A stretch of 7,404 bases of DNA from Chloroflexota bacterium (GTDB taxonomy: Bacteria > Chloroflexota > Anaerolineae > Caldilineales > Caldilineaceae), in assembly GCA_003577005.1 (NCBI GenBank), contig QEUW01000369.1, forward strand, positions 1-7,404. Reading direction: 5' to 3'. Each line of letters opens with the position of its first letter. Within the stretch, counting starts at the first letter, position 1. This document shows, piece by piece, positions 1 through 5,561 of the stretch. The position numbers and the translations under genes are program-made. A model generated the notes under the pieces. The model saw only the letters and a list, made by a program, of their open reading frames with translations, ran no database searches and had not been told where the DNA came from.

Positions 1-11
1 CTCCTGCGGCC

Positions 12-31
12 ACCTCCCGGAGGTCTTTGTT
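12..31 (+). terminator. Possible weak intrinsic terminator of an upstream gene
   Basis: ACCTC (12-16) and GAGGT (20-24) form a 5-bp stem over a three-base loop. The whole is a near-perfect palindrome, ACCTCCCGGAGGT. It is followed by a broken T-rich stretch, CTTTGTT. This has the layout of a Rho-independent terminator, but the stem is short and the T-tract is interrupted. The upstream gene lies outside the window, so the orientation is inferred only from the T-rich side. Confidence 0.3.
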
Positions 32-61
32 CGGCTGCCCCAAATTTCGGGCACACCCTGG

Positions 62-99
62 GCTGCCACCCAGTAGGGGAGCAAGGTTCAGGTGGCAGC
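62..99. repeat. 9-bp perfect inverted repeat next to the -35 element
   Basis: GCTGCCACC (62-70) is the exact reverse complement of GGTGGCAGC (91-99), with 20 bases between. The right arm ends one base before the proposed -35 hexamer (100-105) of the dehydrogenase gene. That position would suit a split operator for a dimeric regulator. It could equally be an RNA hairpin at the end of the upstream transcript. No T-run follows it, which argues against a simple terminator. Confidence 0.5.
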
Positions 100-127
100 T
101 TGCTCTATCGATCAACTGTGATATACT
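100..127 (+). promoter_or_regulatory. Candidate sigma-70 promoter with extended -10
   Basis: TATACT (122-127) differs from TATAAT at one base and is preceded by TG plus one base (119-121), which makes an extended -10. TTGCTC (100-105) keeps the TTG core of a -35 box, with a 16-base spacer. Transcription would start near 132-134, about 72 bases before the dehydrogenase start codon. The extended -10 is the strong part of this call. Confidence 0.5.
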
Positions 128-132
128 GACTA

Positions 133-170
133 CGGGTGCGGTGCATGGCCGGCGCTCCGCATCACACCCG
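133..170 (+). other. Predicted 5' leader stem-loop
   Basis: CGGGTG (133-138) pairs with CACCCG (165-170). After a five-base bulge on the right side, CGG (139-141) pairs with CCG (157-159). The stem begins almost exactly at the start site expected from the -10 at 122-127, so the mRNA would carry a hairpin at its extreme 5' end. Such hairpins can protect transcripts from decay. That role is an inference here. Confidence 0.3.
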
Positions 171-205
171 ATCTCATTCAAACCAAACTGTGAGGAACCA
201 AAGCG

Positions 206-1159
206 ATGAAAGTCTTGATCACCGCCCCCTATGTACACCATTTCCTCGGCGAGTGGCAAAAGGAGTTTCCGCAAGTAGAGTTTGTCAGCGGCCAGACACC
301 CGAAGAGATGCGCCAGGCAGCCGCCGACGCCGAGGTAGCCTTTGGGCCGGTCAACGCTGACCTGCTGGCGACCGCTCCCAAGCTGCGTTGGATCCAGTCG
401 GGCAGCGCCGGGGTCGAGTGGATGCAAAATGTACCCGCGCTGCGCGAGAGCGACATCATCGTCACCAATACGCGCGGCGCCCATGCCACCACCATCGCCG
501 AGCACACCTTTGGGATGCTCATCTATCTGACGCGTAATTTTGCTCAACTGTGCGACGCCCAGAAGCAGAAGGTGTGGCTGCGGCCGCCCGAAATTCGCCC
601 CTGCACCGGCCTGGTAGGGATGACCATGGGCATTATCGGGCTGGGACAGATCGGTCGCGCGATTGCCAAACGCGCCCAAGCTTTCGAGATGGAGGTCATT
701 GCGGTGGATGCGCACCCGGTGCCCAAGCCGGAGTATGTAGCCGAGGTCCGCCTGCTCGACGGGCTGGACGACCTCATGCGCCGGTCGGATGTGGGGGTGG
801 TCGCCACCCCCATCACGCCCGAAACGCGCGGCATGATCGGCCCGGCGCAGTTGGGTCTCATGAAGCCCGGTTCCTATCTGCTCGTCATGTCGCGTGGGGG
901 CATCGTGGATGAGCCGACAGTCACGGCGATGTTGCACGATGGCCGGCTGGCTGGCGCCGGGTTTGATGTCACCGCGGTCGAGCCGCTGCCGGCGGAGAGT
1001 GAACTGTGGAGCGCGCCCAATGTCATCATCACGCCGCACTGTTCCCCTTCGTCGGGGCAGACACGCGCCAATGTTGTGGCGATCATGAAAGAGAACCTGC
1101 GGCGCTATCTGGCCGGCGAGCCCTTGAACAATGTGGTCGATAAGAAGTTAGGTTACTGA
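206..1159 (+). CDS. D-2-hydroxyacid dehydrogenase (NAD-binding)
   Basis: This cytoplasmic enzyme would interconvert a D-2-hydroxyacid and a 2-oxoacid using NAD(P). The 317-residue length is normal for the family. The Rossmann nucleotide-binding motif GLGQIG is at residues 145-150, and Asp168 follows the second strand (VIAVD), which favours NAD over NADP. The catalytic set is present: Arg230 in SRGGIVDE, Glu259 in DVTAVEP and His278 in ITPHCS. The Arg-to-Glu distance of 29 residues is typical. The N-terminal segment around 90-112 (GAHATTIAEHTFGMLIYLTR) is also characteristic. ATG is preceded by GAGGA (192-196) at nine bases. The gene is the first after the proposed promoter, and the next gene follows after 104 bases on the same strand. 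The substrate (glycerate, hydroxypyruvate, phosphoglycerate, lactate or another) cannot be told from sequence. The short length and lack of an ACT domain argue against a classical SerA. Confidence 0.93.
   Translation: MKVLITAPYVHHFLGEWQKEFPQVEFVSGQTPEEMRQAAADAEVAFGPVNADLLATAPKLRWIQSGSAGVEWMQNVPALRESDIIVTNTRGAHATTIAEHTFGMLIYLTRNFAQLCDAQKQKVWLRPPEIRPCTGLVGMTMGIIGLGQIGRAIAKRAQAFEMEVIAVDAHPVPKPEYVAEVRLLDGLDDLMRRSDVGVVATPITPETRGMIGPAQLGLMKPGSYLLVMSRGGIVDEPTVTAMLHDGRLAGAGFDVTAVEPLPAESELWSAPNVIITPHCSPSSGQTRANVVAIMKENLRRYLAGEPLNNVVDKKLGY
792..812. repeat. 9-bp perfect hairpin inside the dehydrogenase gene
   Basis: TGGGGGTGG (792-800) and CCACCCCCA (804-812) are exact reverse complements around the three-base loop TCG. 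A wobble pair can extend the stem by one position. The stem is very GC-rich and lies in the codons for VGVVATPI, a conserved strand of the Rossmann fold. It may simply reflect codon choice for Val-Gly-Val and Thr-Pro. Confidence 0.6.
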
Positions 1160-1182
1160 GTTCTGAGGGACGGTTGGCCGAT

Positions 1183-1219
1183 GATTGGTCAGTACACGTG
1201 AAAACGCTGTTTACCAATC
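1183..1219. repeat. 7-bp inverted repeat in the spacer before the ST7-like gene
   Basis: GATTGGT (1183-1189) is the reverse complement of ACCAATC (1213-1219), with 23 bases between. A wobble and an A-T pair could extend it outward to 1181 and 1221, overlapping the next inverted repeat. It lies in the spacer after the dehydrogenase stop codon. No clear promoter was found in this spacer, so the two genes may be co-transcribed. Confidence 0.35.
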
Positions 1220-1248
1220 GTCGATAGCCGCCGGTTACCGCTATCGAC
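1220..1248 (+). other. 9-bp stem-loop just before the Shine-Dalgarno
   Basis: GTCGATAGC (1220-1228) pairs perfectly with GCTATCGAC (1240-1248) across an 11-base loop. The stem ends two bases before the strong ribosome-binding site GGAGG (1251-1255). There is no T-run, so it is not a standard terminator. It could be an mRNA processing or stabilising hairpin that separates expression of the two genes, or a palindromic protein-binding site. Confidence 0.5.
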
Positions 1249-1263
1249 AAGGAGGAAGATCCA

Positions 1264-3150
1264 ATGCCACGCCGTCCTGCCCGTCGTGGGCTATCCGAGT
1301 TGCCCCAGAGCGATGGCGCCTGGCACGTCGCCATCCATCATCTGCGTGTTTGGGTAAAGCCAGAGGATGAGACGCCGACGCGACCGTGGGCGGTGCTGGC
1401 GCTGGATCTCTCCAGCATGATGATCCAGCACACTACCATCCTGCCCGTCTATCCTGAACCATCGTTGGTGGCCGAATTTCTGGCCGAAGCCATGCGCCGC
1501 CGCGATACAAGCGTCAACATCAAACCGCACCGTCCCGCTACGATCCAGTTCGAGGATGAGACTCTTGCAACGGCACTGACCCCACAGTTGGAGGCCATCA
1601 ACGTGGCCGCGCGCCACGCCGCGCGACCGGAAGCAGTCAAGAACATGATCGATGGCCTGGAAGAACATCTGCGAGATGGACCTGAGCCAAAGGGTTTGTT
1701 AGAGGTGCGAGGGGTCAAGCCGCCGCAGGTGGGTGGTCTCTTTGCAGCAGCAGCCGACTTTTACCGGGCGGCTCTGTGGGATCGACTCACCGACCGGCAC
1801 GTTTTTGCGGTAGAGGTGCCGGAGCTTGCCCTCAAGCACTTTGTGATCGTTATGGGCGGTGGCGGCATGGAGTATGGGTTGGCGGTTTTCGAGCAGTGGG
1901 ACGATGTGGAGCGTATGTTTGAGCCGGCCTTTGACATGTTCGACCACATCCCCGCCAAGGGCGCCCGTGCGCTCAATTACAACGAAATCACCATGGTCCC
2001 CTTTGCCGACCTGGATGCCATCGAGGAGTACGGTTGGGAGGTCGCTGCCGAAGACGCCTATCCTGTGCCCATGATCTTTACACCCAAAGGTGAGGTGCGG
2101 CGGCCCCAGCGCAAACAGTTGCAATGGTACGAGGCAACGCTGCGCGCCTTGCCGATCTTTGTGCGCGACCACCTCCAGCCGGACGGCGAGGGAGACTTTG
2201 CGCCGGCCGAGGCGACCATCTCCGTTGCGACATCGAGCGGCGAAATGGCAGTGCGGATCACCTACCCGGGCGGCGTCCTGCCGGACCTGGAAGAACTGCC
2301 CGCCGATGCGATGGGCTGGATGGCCGATGAGGACGAAATAGAGGCGCCCGACCGCCGCGCGATGGAAGGGATGTTGAGCTCTTTAGGTATTTCTTTGGGT
2401 GGCAGTCGCAAGCGTAGCGCCGTCGACCAGGCGCAGGAACTCATGTACCAGGCGTGGGAAGAGCGGAAGCCAGCCCGGCGCATTGCCCTGGCGCGCCAGG
2501 CGCTCGACATCTCGCATGATTGCGCCGATGCCTATGTGCTGCTGGCCGAAGAGGAAGCCAAGACGCGCGGCGATGCCCTGGCGCTCTATGAACAAGGGGC
2601 CGCCGCTGGCGAACGGGCGCTGGGTAAGAAGTATTTCAAGGAGAACGCCGGCTACTTCTGGGGGCTGATCGAGACGCGGCCCTACATGCGCGCCCGCGCC
2701 GGGCTTGCCAACCTGCTCTGGGATTTAGGGCGCCACGAGGAGGCCCGCGACCATTACCGCGAACTGCTCCGCCTCAACCCCGGCGACAACCAGGGCATCC
2801 GCTATAGCCTGCTCAATCTGCTTCTGGACATGCAGCACGACCAGGAGGCCAGCGCACTCATCAAAGAATACGCCGACGATGCGATGGCTGAGTGGGTCTA
2901 TACACAGGCGCTCCTCGCCTTTCGCCAGCAGGGGGCCGGCGCCAAGGCCAACGCGGCATTGCGCAAGGCCGTGAAGCACAACCCCTATGTCCCGGTTTAT
3001 CTTACCGGCAAGAAGAAGATCCCTACGCGACTGCCCCCCTATATCGGCTTTGGCGACGAGAACGAGGCCGTCCACTATGCGTCCAGCTATCTCAAACATT
3101 GGCGCCGCACGCCGGGAGCAGTGGAGTGGTTGAAAGAGATGGCGAAGTGA
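1264..3150 (+). CDS. DUF6930/DUF7309-like protein with C-terminal ST7-like TPR region
   Basis: This is a 628-residue soluble protein with no signal peptide or membrane segment. Three parts can be read. Residues 15-115 (WHVAIHHLRVWV start) resemble DUF6930-type sequences. Residues 155-220, with ADFYRAALW and VIVMGGGGMEYGLAVFE, resemble DUF7309-type sequences. Both names are from memory. Residues about 385-628 are TPR-like helix pairs, clearest at 475-507 (ARAGLANLLWDLGRHEEA, then YRELLRLNPGD). The tail has NPYVPVYL (573-580), FGDENEAVHYA and LKHWRRTPGAVEWL (610-623). I match this tail to the C-terminus of animal ST7 proteins, which read NPHVPKYL, then a GDSEAIAYA-like stretch and HWKRVEGAL. 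The region would be a protein-interaction scaffold, and no catalytic motif is visible. ATG has GGAGG eight bases upstream. The preceding dehydrogenase may share its transcript. Function is unknown. Confidence 0.9.
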   Translation: MPRRPARRGLSELPQSDGAWHVAIHHLRVWVKPEDETPTRPWAVLALDLSSMMIQHTTILPVYPEPSLVAEFLAEAMRRRDTSVNIKPHRPATIQFEDETLATALTPQLEAINVAARHAARPEAVKNMIDGLEEHLRDGPEPKGLLEVRGVKPPQVGGLFAAAADFYRAALWDRLTDRHVFAVEVPELALKHFVIVMGGGGMEYGLAVFEQWDDVERMFEPAFDMFDHIPAKGARALNYNEITMVPFADLDAIEEYGWEVAAEDAYPVPMIFTPKGEVRRPQRKQLQWYEATLRALPIFVRDHLQPDGEGDFAPAEATISVATSSGEMAVRITYPGGVLPDLEELPADAMGWMADEDEIEAPDRRAMEGMLSSLGISLGGSRKRSAVDQAQELMYQAWEERKPARRIALARQALDISHDCADAYVLLAEEEAKTRGDALALYEQGAAAGERALGKKYFKENAGYFWGLIETRPYMRARAGLANLLWDLGRHEEARDHYRELLRLNPGDNQGIRYSLLNLLLDMQHDQEASALIKEYADDAMAEWVYTQALLAFRQQGAGAKANAALRKAVKHNPYVPVYLTGKKKIPTRLPPYIGFGDENEAVHYASSYLKHWRRTPGAVEWLKEMAK

Positions 3151-3176
3151 ACGGAGAACGTAGAATGTAGAATGTG
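3149..3176. repeat. Four tandem heptamers between convergent genes
   Basis: The sequence reads GAACGGA, GAACGTA, GAATGTA, GAATGTG, which gives a consensus GAAYGTA. The first unit starts inside the TGA stop of the ST7-like gene and the last ends three bases before the stop of the phosphatase gene. The array therefore fills almost the whole 28-base gap. No terminator hairpin is visible in the gap. Heptamer microsatellites of this kind are known in intergenic DNA of some cyanobacteria and other phyla. Confidence 0.65.
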
Positions 3177-3178
3177 AG

Positions 3179-3964
3179 TTATCCGGCAAACCGAGTGATG
3201 AAACCGGGGCCGCCCATGTACATGCCGCCGTCGACGTTGACACAGAGGCCGTCGGCGTAAACAAAAGGCTCCGTGACCTGGGCCGCGGGTTTCCCGGTCA
3301 TATAGGGGATAGGCGTGTGGCCGTGGATGAGCTGGGCAGCGCCGAAAGCGGCGAGGAAGGCGGAAGCAATGCTGGCGCCTTCCCTGTGGTTTTCAAAAAA
3401 AGCCAGCCGCTCGGTAAAGGTTTCGAGCAGACTCTGCCAGACAAAAGGGTCCTCGCTTTTGAGCAACTCTGTGATCACCTGGTTGACTGCTGCGGGCGTC
3501 TGGCCTAACTCAGCATAGAAAAGGGCATCGGCGTGGGTGAGCAGACGACTGCCAATCTGCGTCACCGCCGGCAGAGTGCGGAGCCAGGCAACATGCTCCG
3601 GTCTCAGCCCGTCCAGGTCGCGCTGGACCCCTCCATTTTGCTGCCAAAGTTCGCGAAAGGTATAGTAGATTCCGTCAAAACGGTGGTCGCCAAAGAGGTG
3701 GGCAGCAAGCAACAAGACTTCGTGGTTGCCCAATAGCGTAATCACCTGGCCCTCAGCGCGAGCGGCCTCCTGCTGTAGACGCATCACCAGTTCGATACAG
3801 CGGAGACCGTGCGGCCCACGGTCACAATAATCACCCACAAAACAGAGTGTGGCGTTGTCGCCGCTCCAGGCCAGTTGCCGGTTCACCAGGCCGGCCGTGC
3901 GCAGGAGCCTGTGCGTCCGGTCGAGCTGGCCGTGCAGGTCGCCGATGACAAAGGTTGTGGTCAT
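3179..3964 (-). CDS. Metallophosphoesterase, PPP-type serine/threonine phosphatase-like
   Basis: This is a 261-residue cytoplasmic hydrolase with the full binuclear-metal signature of the PPP family. GDLHG is at 8-12 (Asp9, His11), GDYCDRG at 44-50 (Asp45, Arg49) and GNHE at 79-82 (Asn80, His81). LLTHAD follows with His144, then IHGHTP with His216. The THAD motif recalls the CHAD motif of lambda protein phosphatase. The end, VNVDGGMYMGG, fits the closing strand of that fold. It would remove phosphate from proteins or cleave small phosphoesters such as dinucleoside polyphosphates (ApaH-like). The sequence does not decide which. ATG is preceded on the minus strand by CGGAG at six bases. The gene converges on the ST7-like gene with 28 bases between stops and diverges from the CPBP gene. 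A promoter candidate lies about 70-100 bases upstream. No kinase gene is nearby. Confidence 0.92.
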   Translation of the reverse strand: MTTTFVIGDLHGQLDRTHRLLRTAGLVNRQLAWSGDNATLCFVGDYCDRGPHGLRCIELVMRLQQEAARAEGQVITLLGNHEVLLLAAHLFGDHRFDGIYYTFRELWQQNGGVQRDLDGLRPEHVAWLRTLPAVTQIGSRLLTHADALFYAELGQTPAAVNQVITELLKSEDPFVWQSLLETFTERLAFFENHREGASIASAFLAAFGAAQLIHGHTPIPYMTGKPAAQVTEPFVYADGLCVNVDGGMYMGGPGFITRFAG

Positions 3965-4376
3965 TATGTGCTCCGCGTCAGGTAGGCCATCGTCATCAAA
4001 TGGCGCCTTTGTTGCCTGCTTCTCGTATTGATCTCATACTACTTTACTTGACCTTGTCTGTCCAGAATTGAATCTGGTAACTGGGTCCATACAGTGCCTT
4101 TGAGTACAGTCAAGCATCACTTCCATAATAGCTGCGACGGTCTGGATGCCCACAGCCATACCGCAGTTCTTGCCTGCATCAGGTCGCACAGTCATCTCTA
4201 ATTGACATTACTAGTGGGCCCGACTGCTGGTTCCTTCGCCGGTCCTAAACTATACCTTTCAAGCCATTGTTGAGTGCATGACAGTACACTTCCCATTCCG
4301 CTACCGGTCTGAATCTTCAGCTAGCCCGATCCACAAAATCTTGGTGAGGACGGATTCAAAAAACAGGAGATGATTT
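3965..4376. other. Divergent intergenic region of 412 bases
   Basis: This region separates the minus-strand phosphatase from the plus-strand CPBP protease and should hold promoters for both. It is less GC-rich than the genes and has no open frame of note. A good minus-strand promoter is at 4036-4064. For the CPBP gene I find only partial matches: a perfect TTGACA (4202-4207) without a suitable -10, and TATACC (4251-4256) without a suitable -35. I see no strong hairpin, riboswitch-like fold, tRNA or repeat array. A decayed gene cannot be excluded. Confidence 0.6.
4036..4064 (-). promoter_or_regulatory. Candidate sigma-70 promoter of the phosphatase gene
   Basis: Read on the minus strand, TGGACA (4064-4059) matches five of six bases of the -35 consensus and TAGTAT (4041-4036) matches four of six of the -10. 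The spacer is exactly 17 bases. Transcription would start near 4029, giving a leader of about 65 bases before the phosphatase ATG at 3964. Confidence 0.45.
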
Positions 4377-5261
4377 ATGTCTATCTTTACATCTGTCCAG
4401 CCGGGTGGATCGCCGACCGCCCTGGTGCGACAGCACCCACTGGTTGCCTACTTTGTGCTGGCCTTTAGTGGGACCTGGTTGTTCTTTGCACCCATCACGC
4501 TCTCGCAGCGTGGACTGGGTGTCCTACCGGTCGAGTTGCCCGATGTGGCTGCGTTTCTCCTCTACTTTCTGGCGACCTACACCGGGCCGTTTTTGGCTGC
4601 ATTTTGGGTGACCCGGATGGTGGAGGGCAAGGACGGTGTGCAGCGTTTATGGCGACGCTTGGTTCAGTGGCGGGTTGGGATGCAGTGGTATCTTGTCCTG
4701 TTCCTTGGCTATCCGGCCTTGGTGCTGGCAGGTGTGGCGCTGTTGGATGGCGGTCTTTCTCTGAACCGTCTGCTCCAGGGTTGGCCGCTGCTTATCAGCG
4801 TTTACCTTCCAGGCATTTTGTTTGGCATCTTCTTTCCATCTTTGGGTGAAGAGACTGGCTGGCGTGGATTTGCTTTGCCCCGTCTGCAATCTGTGTATGG
4901 ACCAGTGGTGGGTAGCCTGATTCTCGGCGTGCTTCATGCGCTATGGCATCTGCCGGCCTATCCTGTGCGCGGGCTCTTCGCCGATGCCGGGTGGGATACC
5001 ACTCTGTTCATCGCCAATAGTCTAGCTATCGTCACGGCCACCATCGTCTGGACCTGGCTGTTCAACAACGCTCGCGGCAGCATCTTCTTTGCCATCCTCA
5101 TTCACGCCACGAGCAATGCGACCTCAGCGCTGGTTCCGCAGTGGTTGGGTGGGCAGGGTGGTGATCTCTGGGCATTGGCCAAGATCTTTGGAGTGACGGC
5201 GCTGTTTCTGATCTTCTTCACGCGCGGGCGTCTAGGGTATGATCGCTTGCCTCAGTCGTGA
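4377..5261 (+). CDS. CPBP family intramembrane metalloprotease
   Basis: This is a 294-residue integral membrane protein of the CAAX protease and bacteriocin-processing (CPBP, Abi) family. About eight hydrophobic segments are visible, roughly at 21-41, 56-80, 103-124, 136-155, 174-192, 208-230, 234-252 and 265-282. The active-site motifs are complete: EETGWRG at 158-164 (Glu158, Glu159, Arg163), LHALWHLP at 186-193 (His187, His191), and IHATSN at 242-247 (His243, Asn247). These form the glutamate and histidine metal site within the membrane. Bacterial members have been linked to CAAX-type prenyl-protein cleavage, bacteriocin self-immunity and membrane-signal proteolysis. The substrate here is unknown. 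ATG at 4377 has AGGAG (4365-4369) seven bases upstream. No prenyltransferase, bacteriocin or regulator gene is adjacent. A relic of a second CPBP gene lies directly downstream, which suggests a former tandem pair. Confidence 0.93.
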   Translation: MSIFTSVQPGGSPTALVRQHPLVAYFVLAFSGTWLFFAPITLSQRGLGVLPVELPDVAAFLLYFLATYTGPFLAAFWVTRMVEGKDGVQRLWRRLVQWRVGMQWYLVLFLGYPALVLAGVALLDGGLSLNRLLQGWPLLISVYLPGILFGIFFPSLGEETGWRGFALPRLQSVYGPVVGSLILGVLHALWHLPAYPVRGLFADAGWDTTLFIANSLAIVTATIVWTWLFNNARGSIFFAILIHATSNATSALVPQWLGGQGGDLWALAKIFGVTALFLIFFTRGRLGYDRLPQS

Positions 5262-5273
5262 TCATCTCGCTAA

Positions 5274-5467
5274 TCTGTGCTGTCGATTGGGCTCCATGCC
5301 ATGGTCAATGTCACCGGTGCCTTTGGCTGTCCGTGCCTGATGTGGGGCCGGTGGTACGCTCCACGCCCGGGGTAATCGCGTACGTCTATCTGCTGGAGGG
5401 GGTGCTGCGTTGTGGATGTCAGCAAGTGGTGCTACTGGTCAATGGGCTACTTACCTTATCTCGCTAG
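5274..5467 (+). pseudogene. Frameshifted C-terminal relic of a second CPBP protease
   Basis: Just after the intact CPBP gene, and in its own frame, lies a TAA (5271-5273). Then comes SVLSIGLHAMVNVTGAF, in which LHAMVN is a good copy of the last CPBP active-site motif (His-x3-Asn). One frame over, from about 5323, the reading continues as VPDVGPVVRSTPGVIAYVYL and then VVLLVNGLLTLSR before TAG (5465-5467). This looks like the final loop, membrane segment and basic tail of such a protease. Neither frame alone makes sense throughout. The first three quarters of the gene are missing and the motif differs clearly from IHATSN of the neighbour, so this is an old or separately acquired copy. A start GTG at 5258 overlapping the upstream stop would give a 69-residue product, but its first 22 residues look non-coding. 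The alternative is chance similarity. Confidence 0.5.
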
Positions 5468-5561
5468 CTGCGCCTGTTAGTTGGTAGTGGTCTCGCCAGG
5501 CCAACAAATCAGTCATAGTTGCGCCGGCAATCCAATTACAGCATAGCAGAGGAGCGCCTCT
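5468..5561 (+). other. Spacer before the alpha/beta hydrolase gene
   Basis: With the relic, this completes a 300-base stretch without an intact gene. It holds an imperfect hairpin in which TTGG and TGG (5481-5490) face CCA and CCAA (5497-5504), with bulges. No convincing -35/-10 pair was found: TTGCGC (5519-5524) with CATAGC (5542-5547) is weak and would start too close to the gene. The hydrolase may rely on a promoter further upstream or on an unrecognised sigma factor. Confidence 0.3.
5548..5561 (+). promoter_or_regulatory. Shine-Dalgarno inside a perfect small hairpin
   Basis: AGAGG (5548-5552) and CCTCT (5557-5561) pair perfectly around the four-base loop AGCG. The last stem base abuts the ATG at 5562. 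The ribosome-binding site AGAGGAG (5548-5554) forms the left arm and part of the loop, so folding would hide it. It supports the chosen start by spacing (seven bases) and could damp translation of the hydrolase. Confidence 0.45.

Noticed and set aside
1195..1200. CACGTG palindrome in the spacer after the dehydrogenase
   Set aside because: A single six-base palindrome is expected by chance and has no supporting context.
1699..2172. 157-residue antisense open frame within the ST7-like gene
   Set aside because: It has no motif or ribosome-binding site and lies wholly within a well-supported gene.
2725..3264. 179-residue antisense open frame on the minus strand
   Set aside because: It runs across the ST7-like gene and into the phosphatase and matches no family I recognise. 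It is a shadow caused by base composition.
4202..4207. Perfect TTGACA upstream of the CPBP gene
   Set aside because: No acceptable -10 lies 15-19 bases downstream, so it is not called as a promoter.
4251..4256. TATACC as a -10 for the CPBP gene
   Set aside because: No recognisable -35 lies at 16-18 bases upstream and there is no TG extension.
5258..5467. 69-residue frame starting at GTG and overlapping the CPBP stop by four bases
   Set aside because: The overlap looks like translational coupling, but the first 22 residues read as non-coding while another frame carries the CPBP motif LHAMVN. A frameshifted relic explains both halves better.
5519..5547. TTGCGC/CATAGC as a promoter for the hydrolase
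   Set aside because: Each hexamer matches only about three of six bases, and the start site would fall inside the ribosome-binding site.
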